A DNA stretch of 39,500 bases from Candidatus Symbiothrix sp. GTDB taxonomy: Bacteria > Bacteroidota > Bacteroidia > Bacteroidales > Azobacteroidaceae. Positions 18,635 to 30,011 of the stretch are shown in pieces. The position numbers and the translations under genes are program-made. Numbering within the stretch: the stretch's first letter is position 1; each line of letters opens with the position of its first letter. Below the pieces are notes generated by a model. The model worked only from the letters and a program-made list of their open reading frames with translations, was not told the DNA's origin and made no database searches. The stretch covers positions 1 through 39,500 of the forward strand of contig JAISUM010000090.1 of the NCBI GenBank assembly GCA_031272095.1. Direction: 5' to 3'.

Positions 18635-18689
18635 TGGTTAGTGGTTAGTGATTAGTGATTAGTGGTTAGTTAGTGGTTGTGATTAGTGA
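18631..18689 (+). repeat. Imperfect TTAGTGR heptamer array
   Basis: TTAGTGG TTAGTGG TTAGTGA TTAGTGA TTAGTGG TTAG TTAGTGG TTGTGA TTAGTGA; the first copy contains the HTCS stop codon. Confidence 0.85.
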
Positions 18690-18763
18690 ATTAAAATCAA
18701 GTCATTCACCCCGAATTTTGAACAGTTTGCACGTGATTTTTTTATCATGTTAAAAAAAATGCT

Positions 18764-18771
18764 TACCTTTG
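18764..18771 (+). promoter_or_regulatory. -7 box TACCTTTG upstream of 18796
   Basis: TAnnTTTG match 24 nt upstream of the ATG. Confidence 0.5.
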
Positions 18772-18795
18772 CCGGATTAATATCACAAAAAGTAA

Positions 18796-19272
18796 ATGAA
18801 GACACATGTAAAAATTCTTTTTGCCCTCTGCGTCTTGCTTTGCACAGCAGGCATGGATGCGCAGACGCGGGTTCTACTGACTAAATACGATGGCAGCGAA
18901 CAGGCTTTTATGGTTTCCGACAACGGACAACTGACTTTCGACGCTACTCATGTACTGATCGACGAAGATGGCGCCAATACTACGACTGCCATTTTGCGTA
19001 GCGAAATTCGCAAAATCACCTTTGCCACGCTCACCGGATTGGAAACAACGGAACCGTCGGCGCCACTCTTGGTGTATCCCAATCCGGCAAGCGATTTCAT
19101 CCGTATCGCCACCGACGACGAAACGTTTTCCGTCCGGATTTTCTCGCCGCAGGGCGTCTGCGTCCTGTCGCAAATCTGCAAAAAAGGCGATGCGATTGCT
19201 GTTTCAACTTTACCGAAAGGCTTCTATTTGTTGCGCGTGAATAATTCTATCATTAAATTCGTAAAACAATGA
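18796..19272 (+). CDS. Small secreted protein with T9SS type A C-terminal domain
   Basis: Signal peptide MKTHVKILFALCVLLCTAGMDAQ; C-terminus YPNPASDFIRIATDDETFSVRIFSPQG...LPKGFYLLRVNNSIIKFVKQ. Confidence 0.75.
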   Translation: MKTHVKILFALCVLLCTAGMDAQTRVLLTKYDGSEQAFMVSDNGQLTFDATHVLIDEDGANTTTAILRSEIRKITFATLTGLETTEPSAPLLVYPNPASDFIRIATDDETFSVRIFSPQGVCVLSQICKKGDAIAVSTLPKGFYLLRVNNSIIKFVKQ

Positions 19273-21359
19273 AATACATCACTTTAATTCTATGTCTGTT
19301 AAGCAGCTGGGTCTGTTTGGCACAAGAGCAAGTTAAGATTTATCAGGGCAATTCGGTGCTGTATCAACATACGGTTTCCGATATTTCTTCGATTAAATTC
19401 AATAACGGCTCGTCCGTTTTTACGTTTTCCGATCATCAAACAATGTCTATCCCTTTGACTTCGATAGACAGTTTGCTGTTTGCCACCGACGTCATCTATA
19501 CCGGAGAAGCTGTCTATATTACTTATAACGACGATAATGTTACGGTAGTCAATCCGTATGAAAATCAGGGTGTTACAGTAACCGCTTTTCAAACGAATGT
19601 AGTGGTCGCGGCAACGACTGATCTGGATAATATTTTATATGTCGTTTCGGGCAGTTCGACCAACGGGTCACTCTATTTGGCAAGCGCAAAAGATCTTCGT
19701 TTGCAACTGAACGGTATTTCGCTGACCAATCCGGCGGGTCCGGCAATACAGATCTATGGCGACGCCAATGCTACCGTTGAACTTGTTGCCAACACGGTCA
19801 ACGCTTTGTCCGATGGCGCTAACAATACAAAAAATTCGTGTTTCAAATTCGGAGGCGCTTTGCACTTGACCGGACAGGGAACACTGAACGTTACATCTGT
19901 CGTCAGACACGCGATTGCCGCCGATAAAGCTGTTACCATCGACAACGGTAATCTGAATTTGACGATTTCGGCAGCAACCACTTTGGAACCGTCGGGCAGC
20001 GGCAACGAAACCAACCACGCCGCCGGTCTCAAAAGCAAGGATAACATCACCATTTCGGGCGGCGAACTGACAATTACCGCTACATCAACCGCCACCGGAG
20101 GCAGAGGAATTTCTGCCGATAAAGATATTAATATCACCGGCGGAACCATCAATATCTCTACTGCCGGAAATGGCGGAACTTACACCGGCACAACCGGCGT
20201 TACCGATTCCTACTCTTCGGCATGTATCAAAAGCGACGGCATGCTGTCGATCACAGGCGGCGTCATTACTTGCCAAAGTTCCGGCAGCGGCAGCAAAGGC
20301 TTGTCGGCAGACGGAAATATAAGCATTACCGGCGGAACCATCAATGTAAAAACAACCGGCGCCGGCGCCAAATATTTGGTGAGTGGATCGACTTATGATT
20401 CCTATTCCTCTTGTTGCATCAAATCCAATGCCAATATCTCACTGCTTGGCGGAAATATCACTTGTTCGAGTAGCGGTTCGGGCGGAAAAGCCATCAAAGC
20501 CGACGGCACCATGACCATTGGCGTCGCAGGCGCAAGTAATGATAATTTGTACATCACAGCATCCACCTCCGGCGCAAGATTTCAAGTATCCGCAAGTAGC
20601 AGTGGCGGCGGCGGCGGACCCGGTGGTGGTTTCGGCGGCGGAATGGGCGGCAGTTCTACCGATTATTGCAATCCCGACATCATCAAATCCGAAGGCAATA
20701 TGGTGATTAACAGCGGAATCATTCGCGCAAACGGCACTCAAACAGCCGAAGGTGGCGAAGGAATGGAAACTAAAGCCGCTCTCACCATCAATGGCGGCGA
20801 TATTCAAGTTACAACTTATGACGACTGCATCAATGGCGGCACCAGCCTAACGGTCAATGGCGGCACCATTTTTGTCGCAGCACGCGGACAAGATGCAATG
20901 GATAGCAACGGCTCGCTCACATTCAACGGAGGGCTGGTTATTTCCAACGGCGTGAAAGGCGACGGCGAAGCTTTCGATGGTCAAACCGGCAAATATCCTA
21001 TCAATGGCGGCGTATTGCTTGGCACTTGCGGCTCGCTGATGGAATATCCTTCGGGACCGCAGAAAGCAGTCATTTTCACTGCCGGCGCCGGAAAATCCAT
21101 TTGCGTCAAAAAGGGAGATGAAGTGATTTTGATGTTCACCGTGCCTGTTATATCGGGTGCAACCAGCACTACAACAGGATTGAAAGTGGTCTTTTCAGAT
21201 CCGCGCCTTGTGGCAGGAACCTACACGCTGCAATACAACGGCGCCATTACGGGAGGCACGGATTTTAATGGCTATAAAACCGGTGGAACTTATTCGGGTG
21301 GCTCAACGAAAACCTTTACTGTCAGCACATCGGCGTATTCGTCAGTAACAGCGCAGTAA
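19269..21359 (+). CDS. Carbohydrate-binding beta-helix protein, Cthe_2159-like, with internal Gly-rich loop
   Basis: Repeated ISGGELTITA / ITGGTINIST / ITGGVITCQS / ITGGTINVKT / LLGGNITCSS rungs; CIKSDGMLSI, KGLSADGNISI; internal GGGGGPGGGFGGGMGG; overlaps the upstream stop. Confidence 0.75.
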   Translation: MKYITLILCLLSSWVCLAQEQVKIYQGNSVLYQHTVSDISSIKFNNGSSVFTFSDHQTMSIPLTSIDSLLFATDVIYTGEAVYITYNDDNVTVVNPYENQGVTVTAFQTNVVVAATTDLDNILYVVSGSSTNGSLYLASAKDLRLQLNGISLTNPAGPAIQIYGDANATVELVANTVNALSDGANNTKNSCFKFGGALHLTGQGTLNVTSVVRHAIAADKAVTIDNGNLNLTISAATTLEPSGSGNETNHAAGLKSKDNITISGGELTITATSTATGGRGISADKDINITGGTINISTAGNGGTYTGTTGVTDSYSSACIKSDGMLSITGGVITCQSSGSGSKGLSADGNISITGGTINVKTTGAGAKYLVSGSTYDSYSSCCIKSNANISLLGGNITCSSSGSGGKAIKADGTMTIGVAGASNDNLYITASTSGARFQVSASSSGGGGGPGGGFGGGMGGSSTDYCNPDIIKSEGNMVINSGIIRANGTQTAEGGEGMETKAALTINGGDIQVTTYDDCINGGTSLTVNGGTIFVAARGQDAMDSNGSLTFNGGLVISNGVKGDGEAFDGQTGKYPINGGVLLGTCGSLMEYPSGPQKAVIFTAGAGKSICVKKGDEVILMFTVPVISGATSTTTGLKVVFSDPRLVAGTYTLQYNGAITGGTDFNGYKTGGTYSGGSTKTFTVSTSAYSSVTAQ

Positions 21360-21374
21360 TAATTAAGGGAAATT

Positions 21375-22433
21375 TCAATCGTTCAGCGCCGAATCGTCTT
21401 TGGTAAGATCTAATTTTTCATTATCGGAGCCCCGTTCAAAATATTGTTTTTTGAGCGGGTTTCTGCGAATATAGGCATTGGTTTGACGATTGTGATAGAT
21501 GTCCACCGCCATGTAGATTGCATTGCGGAGCGAATCGGGCGGCGTAGCGTTTTTTCCGGCTTGTTCAAAGGTAGAATAAAAGTTGGGCGACGCGACGATA
21601 TGGGGTATGCCGCCGATATACAGCGAGTTTTCTTCTTTGGCAAGGGTATGAAAAATCGTTTTCCCCTGATCTTGGCACAGCGCCAAAATAGCGTCGAATT
21701 TTTTATATTCTTCGGACGCAAAAAACGTTTCGAGGTCGTAAACGCCAAAGCACTGCACGCCTTTGTCGCTTGCTGCTCTGATTGCCGGAACGATGATTTC
21801 GTGCTCTTCTTTTCCTGCCGGAGTGTTCAACGCTAAAACGGCGATGCGTGGATTCAGCACCATGAAATCGTTGGTCAAACCGGCATGCAACGCTATCAGT
21901 TTTGCCGTTATCGACTGTTGTGTCATTGCGGCAGACGCATCGGAACTGTTCATCGCAGTGGTTGCAATGGCGATCCGCAAAGTGTCATTCACCCAGATCT
22001 GAAAGCCTTCTTGCGGGGTGTTGAGCAGCGGGTGCATCAGCAAAACGGGGTCGATAGATGTCGGAGCGATCACCAAAGCGTCTATCAGATTGTTTTGCAG
22101 ATCCTCCACAGCGCGTAGCAACGCCATATCTGCATAGCGGGCGCTTTCGGGCGTCGCTTTGCCAATCTCTACCCGAATTTCCAACTGCGTAACATTGATG
22201 ACATTGACACGCTTGACGTCGGCATCTTCTACCTTCGCTATGTTGTTGATATTCAAGGGCGGTACCTCTATCGCTTTGCGGTGATATGCCAGCACTTTGG
22301 ACGAACCATAGACGATCGGCGTACAGATTTCCAAGAGATGCGCGTCGTTCAGCGTTTTCAGTATCAGTTCGGAGGCGATGCCATTGGGATTGCCGTGCGC
22401 GATACCTATTTTGATTAATTTATGCTCGTCCAT
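21375..22433 (-). CDS. pdxA: PdxA-family (4-hydroxythreonine-4-phosphate dehydrogenase-like) protein with divergent active site
   Basis: GIAHGNPNGIASELILKTL...CTPIVYGSSKVLAYHRKAI...ALVIAPTSIDP...PRIAVLALNTPAG...EEHEIIVPAI...FDAILALCQDQGKT...SPNFYSTFEQAGK. Start placed at MDEHKLIKIG (22433), 4 bp after the gyrB stop, rather than at 22484. Confidence 0.75.
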   Translation of the reverse strand: MDEHKLIKIGIAHGNPNGIASELILKTLNDAHLLEICTPIVYGSSKVLAYHRKAIEVPPLNINNIAKVEDADVKRVNVINVTQLEIRVEIGKATPESARYADMALLRAVEDLQNNLIDALVIAPTSIDPVLLMHPLLNTPQEGFQIWVNDTLRIAIATTAMNSSDASAAMTQQSITAKLIALHAGLTNDFMVLNPRIAVLALNTPAGKEEHEIIVPAIRAASDKGVQCFGVYDLETFFASEEYKKFDAILALCQDQGKTIFHTLAKEENSLYIGGIPHIVASPNFYSTFEQAGKNATPPDSLRNAIYMAVDIYHNRQTNAYIRRNPLKKQYFERGSDNEKLDLTKDDSALND

Positions 22434-22437
22434 TGCA

Positions 22438-24402
<1,965 letters not shown>

Positions 24403-24433
24403 TTATGTATTTTAAATGCTTCTAAAAAGCAAG

Positions 24434-24441
24434 CAAAGTTA
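24434..24441 (-). promoter_or_regulatory. -7 box TAACTTTG upstream of gyrB
   Basis: CAAAGTTA on + strand, 38 bp upstream of the gyrB start. Confidence 0.55.
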
Positions 24442-24557
24442 CAAAAAAATCGGCAAACAGCCAAATCTTTTCGAGAAACTTCAAGCGTTTTTAAAAATCA
24501 GATGAAAAAATTGTGCATTTTTTTTGCAAAAAAATTGTGAGTAACAAAAATTGTCTT

Positions 24558-24565
24558 TATCTTTG
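24558..24565 (+). promoter_or_regulatory. -7 box TATCTTTG upstream of the SusC-like gene; TTG at 24535..24537 is 20 nt upstream
   Basis: TTG-N20-TATCTTTG, 29 nt before the ATG. Confidence 0.6.
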
Positions 24566-24593
24566 CTGCGCTTTAATTTAATACATAATTAAT

Positions 24594-27500
24594 ATGAATC
24601 TAATTATCAAAGAAAAACATGGATTCGCAAGCCTCATCGCAAAGTGCCTACTCACTGCGATTTTCGCTTGTTGTGTGATGGAAGTATCGGCGGCAACGAC
24701 CGTAACCGGTCGTGTTACCGATGTTTCGGGTGAGCCTCTCATAGGCGTAACTGTCTCTATTAGAGGCGCTTACGTGGGTGGGGCAGCAGTTACTAATTTC
24801 GACGGCAATTATTCTGTCTCTGTCCCCGACGGAAATGCTGTATTGGTCTTTGCTTATCTTGGGTTTTCTACTCAAGAGATTACGGTCGGTAATCAAGCAG
24901 TCATTAACGTAATTTTAAAAGAAGACGCCAAAGCGCTCGAAGAAGTGGTGGTTGTCGGCTATGGTACGCAGAAGAAAGTCAATTTGACCGGTTCTGTGGA
25001 GCAAATCAATTTTGCAGACCAAGCCATGACGCGACCTATCACAACGGTTTCAAGCGCCTTGTCGGGATTGCTTTCCGGTGTGTCGGTAAGGCAAACCAGT
25101 GGTGAACCGGGTTCGGATGGCGCAAGCATCCTGATTCGCGGTCAAGGTACGATGAACGACGCCTCTCCCCTGATTATCATCGATGGGATCGAAGGCTCAA
25201 TGGATGCGGTCAATCCGCAGGACATTGCCACCATCACCACGCTGAAAGATGCGGCATCCTGCGCCATTTACGGTGTGCGTGGCGCTAACGGTGTCATTTT
25301 GGTAACGACCAAAAAAGGACAACCGGGTAAAGTCCATCTGAACTACTCCGGCGTTTTTTCGTGGAACCGTCCGAGCAACCTGATTGATCTGGTTTCGGAC
25401 TATGCTACCTACATGGAGTTGATGAACGAAGGCTACAACAATGTAGGGCTGGCTGACAATTTTCCGCAGGCAACCATTGATCTGTGGCGCGAAAAAAGCA
25501 AAAATCCCAATGCGACAGACACACCATCGGGCGTTCCCAACTACGTTGCCTATCCCAACACCAAATGGGCAGACGAATTTTATCACGGCGATGTGATGCA
25601 AGACCACAACCTTTCGCTGTCGGGAGCTGCCGACAATGTGCGTTACCTGTTGTCGATCGGATTTTTAGACAATCCGGGCTTGGTCGAAAACACAGGGATC
25701 AAACGCTATTCGTTGCGGTCGAACCTCGAATCGGACGTTACCAAATGGCTGACGGTCGGTTTGAATTTATTCGGTTCGCAACGGGATAAAGATGTGGGAC
25801 GTTTCAGCACCGCCAACAATTACCTGAGACAAACCACGCCGGGCGTCTATCCGCGTTGGAAAGGTATCGCAGGCGGTCCGGAAGTTGCCGAAGAAAGTGC
25901 AATGGCAAACAGCCTCTACACTTTCCTCAATGCCAATGACGGCAGAAACACAAGGACGCAATACAGCGCAACGATTTTTTCCCGTGCCAAAATTTGGAAA
26001 GGACTGTCTTGGGATTTCAATTATAACTATTCCAAACAGGTCAACGAGAACAAGCAATGGAGCAATGCGCAAAATGCCCGCAAAATGCGATTCAGCGACG
26101 GCTATCTGCTCTCGCAGGCAACTTCGTTGAGCGAGATGACCTCCGAATTTACGATGGCAGGCAACAAAGCTTACACCCTGCAAAACCTGTTGCGCTATAA
26201 TACCGTTATCAACAAAGATCATGATTTGAACGCTTTGCTTGGGTATGAAGAAACCGCTTATTACGAATACAGCTATTATGCCAGCAAAAAAGGGTTTACG
26301 GCAGAAAATTTGAATGTGCCGGACGCAGTTTTGAACAACGAAAACAAGATTACGGGAACGGCGCTTGACAGGGCTTCACGTTCCATTTTCGGACGTATCA
26401 ATTATGCCTATCAAAACAAATATTTGGCAGAATTTGACCTGCGTCGCGATTATTCGTCACGCTTTGCAGCCGACTATCGCGGGGGGACTTTCCCTTCGGC
26501 GTCTTTGGGCTGGCGAGTGATGGAAGAATCGTTTATGGACAATCTCCGCGACAAGATCGACAATCTGAAATTACGCTTGTCATACGGACAACTCGGGAAT
26601 CAAGGTGGTAGCGGATTGGGAGAATATGACTATCAATCGCTTTACGGATCAGCCAATTATCCTATCGGCGACGCGGTAGCCACCGGTTTCAAATCGGCGT
26701 TATGGTCTAACTCTTCATTGTCGTGGGAAACCACCAATATCACCAATGTGGGTATTGACATCGCCGTCTTGCAAAATCGTTTGAATGCGACCATCGAATA
26801 TTACGACAAGTTTGTGGATGGGATTCTCTATTATCCGCCCATTCCGGAAATGGCGGCAGACGCCTCTGCTCCCAGAATGAATTTAGCGCAGGTAGATACC
26901 AAAGGGCTTGATTTTTCTATCAACTGGAACGACAAAATCGGTAATGTTTACTATTCGGTAAGCGGCAATTTCGGCTACAATCACAACCGTATCGTCAAAT
27001 ACAAAGGCGCTTTCACTGCCGGTTGGGTAGATAATCCCGACGGCACCAGAACATGGACGACCAATTTTGCCGATGTGAATTATGGGGACGTAAATTCGGG
27101 TTATGGCGTCGAAGGACATCCTATCGGAACTTATTATTTAAGAACGGTTTATCATGGCGACGGCACTTATTTCAACGCCGACGGTACGCCCAATCCCAAT
27201 GGCGGTCCGAAAGACGGTATGATTCGCACCGAAGCCGATATGCAATGGCTGACCGCGATGATGGCAGCTGCCGACGGTTCGGGGAAAGACCTCTATACTT
27301 TCAAGCCGAATGATGCGGCAGCTCCCTCGCAAACCAAATTGTGGTATGGCGACTTGATTTATGCCGACAACAATGGCGATGGTATTTTCGGCGACGACAA
27401 CGACCGGAAATTTCATGGCTCGCGTGTCCCGAAATACAACTACGGTTTGCAAGCCTCCGCTGCATGGAAAGGCGTTGACTTTTCGATGAACTGGGCAGGC

Positions 27501-27935
27501 GCAGCAGGTTTTCAACTCTATTGGGCGCCCGAAACCGGATATAACTCTACCGGTGTGCGTCTGGGGTTAGCAATTCCGACGGCAATCGCCAACGATCACT
27601 ATTACTACGACCCCGCTGATCCGAACAATCCGAAAACCAATATCAATGGCAAATATTCGCGTTTGGTGGCTGCCGAAAGCGGTTATCCCGCACAATACGC
27701 CAGCGACTACTATTTATTTAAAGGCGATTATCTGAAATTGAAAAATTTGACGATTGGCTACACGCTCCCGCAACAGCTGACGCGGAAAATCTCTCTCGAT
27801 AAAGTCAGAGTGTTTGCCACCGGCGAAAACTTGCTGACGATTACCGCCTTCCCCGGATTAGACCCCGAAATGGGTTACAGCACAGGTTATACATCCATGA
27901 GACAGTTTGCTCTGGGTATCAATGTTTCATTTTAA
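24594..27935 (+). CDS. SusC/RagA family TonB-linked outer membrane protein
   Basis: VTGRVTDVSGEPLIGVTVSIRG, ALEEVVVVGYGTQKKVNLTGSV, LIRGQGTMNDASPLIIIDGIEG, DAASCAIYGVRGANGVILVTTKKG. Confidence 0.95.
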   Translation: MNLIIKEKHGFASLIAKCLLTAIFACCVMEVSAATTVTGRVTDVSGEPLIGVTVSIRGAYVGGAAVTNFDGNYSVSVPDGNAVLVFAYLGFSTQEITVGNQAVINVILKEDAKALEEVVVVGYGTQKKVNLTGSVEQINFADQAMTRPITTVSSALSGLLSGVSVRQTSGEPGSDGASILIRGQGTMNDASPLIIIDGIEGSMDAVNPQDIATITTLKDAASCAIYGVRGANGVILVTTKKGQPGKVHLNYSGVFSWNRPSNLIDLVSDYATYMELMNEGYNNVGLADNFPQATIDLWREKSKNPNATDTPSGVPNYVAYPNTKWADEFYHGDVMQDHNLSLSGAADNVRYLLSIGFLDNPGLVENTGIKRYSLRSNLESDVTKWLTVGLNLFGSQRDKDVGRFSTANNYLRQTTPGVYPRWKGIAGGPEVAEESAMANSLYTFLNANDGRNTRTQYSATIFSRAKIWKGLSWDFNYNYSKQVNENKQWSNAQNARKMRFSDGYLLSQATSLSEMTSEFTMAGNKAYTLQNLLRYNTVINKDHDLNALLGYEETAYYEYSYYASKKGFTAENLNVPDAVLNNENKITGTALDRASRSIFGRINYAYQNKYLAEFDLRRDYSSRFAADYRGGTFPSASLGWRVMEESFMDNLRDKIDNLKLRLSYGQLGNQGGSGLGEYDYQSLYGSANYPIGDAVATGFKSALWSNSSLSWETTNITNVGIDIAVLQNRLNATIEYYDKFVDGILYYPPIPEMAADASAPRMNLAQVDTKGLDFSINWNDKIGNVYYSVSGNFGYNHNRIVKYKGAFTAGWVDNPDGTRTWTTNFADVNYGDVNSGYGVEGHPIGTYYLRTVYHGDGTYFNADGTPNPNGGPKDGMIRTEADMQWLTAMMAAADGSGKDLYTFKPNDAAAPSQTKLWYGDLIYADNNGDGIFGDDNDRKFHGSRVPKYNYGLQASAAWKGVDFSMNWAGAAGFQLYWAPETGYNSTGVRLGLAIPTAIANDHYYYDPADPNNPKTNINGKYSRLVAAESGYPAQYASDYYLFKGDYLKLKNLTIGYTLPQQLTRKISLDKVRVFATGENLLTITAFPGLDPEMGYSTGYTSMRQFALGINVSF

Positions 27936-27947
27936 AAATATACAGAT

Positions 27948-29789
27948 ATGAAAAACTTAAAATATTTGATTTTGTTATGCGTATCCGCAGCAGGATTTTT
28001 TATGCTGTCTTGCAACGAATTGGATACGGTTCCTTACGAACAATTGGCTTCGGGTTCGATGTACACCGATGAGGCAACGACAGATGCCGGTGTAATAGGC
28101 GTATATAATGTTTTGAGGCAAGAATATGTTGCCGGAGGATCCGGCATAGGGCTTGCTTTGATAGATTCGTGGGGCGTCAATTCCGATAGCCGCGACGCTT
28201 CGGATGTGCCGCTGAATACGGCGAAAGCTTCTAATACGACCGGCACTTTCCAAAATTATTGGAAACAGCACTATTACGGCGTTTTTCGTGCAAATACGGC
28301 GATAGCATCTATTCCGAAATCGCCGGTATCCGACGCTAAAAAAGCGCGTCTGATAGCCGAATGTCGTTTCCTTCGCGCCTATTTCTATTACAGGCTGAAT
28401 ATGGTCTTCAAAGGCGTGCCTTATTACGAAGGAATTACGGAAATTTCGGAAATGACCAAAGGACGTGAAACAGAAGCGTTTATCTGGGATAAAATTATCG
28501 AAGACCTGACGGCATGCGCCGCCGAAACCAATCTGCCTGATCGCTACGATGCGGGCGACGGTAATTTTGGACGCATCACGCAAGGCGCCGTGCAGGCATT
28601 GCTGGGCAAAGTCTATTTGTGGCGTCAGGAATACGACAAAGCAGAAACTGCCTTCAAAGCGCTGGAAGCGATGGGCTATGAACTCTTTGCAGGTGCAGGC
28701 GCCGACAGCTATCGTCAGCTCTTCAAAGAAGCCAACGAACAGAGCAAAGAAGCTGTCTTCGCACTTCAATGTGTCGGTCTGTCGGGACAAGGTCAAGCGA
28801 TGAGTTTCCGTTACGGCGGACGCACTTCTTACGGATCGTGTTGGAATACCATTCTTCCGAATACGGATTTTGTGGACAGCTACGAAAACATAGACGGCAG
28901 CCAATTCAACTGGGACGATATTATACCCGGTTATACGGCGAAAACTCCGGCAGAACGCAAAGTGTATTTCTATCGCGACAAAGACGCTGTAGAACCTTTC
29001 AAAGATGCCAGTGGAAAATCGGCATACGATATATTAGTGCAGGCTGAAATCGATTATCCGACGGAATATCTGCCTACAGGCAACGAAGCGCGTATCAAAT
29101 CGGCGTATGAAAATCGCGACCCGCGTCTGAAAATGACCATCATCACGCCTTATTCCACTTATTTGGGAATAGGCGGTGGCGTCGATCAAACCCTTACTTT
29201 GCGCTGGCCCTGCTGGAATTCCGACGCCGTCGAACCTTTCGATATTCGTACCGATACGCCGGGTCGTTTCCACTATCTTTATCGCAAATTTGTAGCCGAA
29301 GGGAATTCCGAAATTCCTAATCGCGAATATTCTCCCATCGACTTGCCGATCATCCGCTATGCCGACGTGCTGTTAAACTTGGCGGAAGCCTTGAACGAAC
29401 AGGGCGCCGCTAATCTGAACGAAGCCGTTGCTGCCGTCAATAAAGTGCGGAGCCGTGCCGGAGCAGCCTTGTTGCAGACGACCGACGCTACCAAACCAAC
29501 TTATGTCCCCGACCAAAACAATCTGCGGGAACGAATTCGCAACGAGCGACGTTGGGAATTTGCGGGCGAAGGCGTGAATTATTTCGACGAAATTCGTTGG
29601 AGAACGCTTGCCACAAGCAAATTCAAGACAGACGCTTCGGGCGCCGCTGTTTCCGGCAATTTGGAAATTTGGGGAACGCCTTGGTACACTACCGAATGGG
29701 GTGGCGACAAGTATTATACTTGGGCTATTCCGAATGCCGAAAGGCAGAAAATAAAAGCGCTCACCCAAAACGAAGGATGGGAAAATTAA
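27948..29789 (+). CDS. SusD/RagB family nutrient-binding outer membrane lipoprotein
   Basis: Lipoprotein signal ...FFMLSCNELDTVP; AECRFLRAYFYYRLNMVFKGVPY; LPIIRYADVLLNLAEALNE; VNKVRSRAG; IRNERRWEFAGEGVNYFDEIRW. Confidence 0.95.
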   Translation: MKNLKYLILLCVSAAGFFMLSCNELDTVPYEQLASGSMYTDEATTDAGVIGVYNVLRQEYVAGGSGIGLALIDSWGVNSDSRDASDVPLNTAKASNTTGTFQNYWKQHYYGVFRANTAIASIPKSPVSDAKKARLIAECRFLRAYFYYRLNMVFKGVPYYEGITEISEMTKGRETEAFIWDKIIEDLTACAAETNLPDRYDAGDGNFGRITQGAVQALLGKVYLWRQEYDKAETAFKALEAMGYELFAGAGADSYRQLFKEANEQSKEAVFALQCVGLSGQGQAMSFRYGGRTSYGSCWNTILPNTDFVDSYENIDGSQFNWDDIIPGYTAKTPAERKVYFYRDKDAVEPFKDASGKSAYDILVQAEIDYPTEYLPTGNEARIKSAYENRDPRLKMTIITPYSTYLGIGGGVDQTLTLRWPCWNSDAVEPFDIRTDTPGRFHYLYRKFVAEGNSEIPNREYSPIDLPIIRYADVLLNLAEALNEQGAANLNEAVAAVNKVRSRAGAALLQTTDATKPTYVPDQNNLRERIRNERRWEFAGEGVNYFDEIRWRTLATSKFKTDASGAAVSGNLEIWGTPWYTTEWGGDKYYTWAIPNAERQKIKALTQNEGWEN

Positions 29790-29807
29790 ATTATGCAGAA
29801 AAGCCGC

Positions 29808-29917
29808 GTCATTCCGGTGAAAGCCGGAATCCCCTTCCAATCGTTAAATCCTAATATACAGTTATTTAGCATTTGACGGTCTTCGGGGGATGGCGGATCA
29901 AGTCCGCCATGACGGGC
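29808..29917. repeat. REPIN-like inverted pair of palindromes (copy 1)
   Basis: cgtcATTCCGGtgaaagCCGGAATcccc ... ggggATGGCGGAtcaagTCCGCCATgacggg. Confidence 0.65.
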
Positions 29918-29939
29918 TTTTGAGACAGCCCCATTGTTA

Positions 29940-29977
29940 AAAAGAGACTGCCCCATCGCGGGGGAGTCTCTTTTTTG
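29940..29977. terminator. Bidirectional Rho-independent-type terminator between convergent susD and beta-barrel genes
   Basis: AAAAAGAGACTgCCCCatcgcGGGGgAGTCTCTTTTTT. Confidence 0.85.
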
Positions 29978-30011
29978 AGTACAATTAAAAATATAATATC
30001 TACATACATTT

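Noticed and set aside
18631-18689. Heptamer array considered as a CRISPR array
   Set aside because: The unit is 7 bp, with no spacers and no cas genes in the window.
18694-18720. Possible third copy of the 33-bp element (aaatcaagtcattcaccccgaattttg)
   Set aside because: Only tcattcac and gaatttt match, with a gap, and its orientation relative to the downstream gene is opposite to copies A and B; treated as coincidence.
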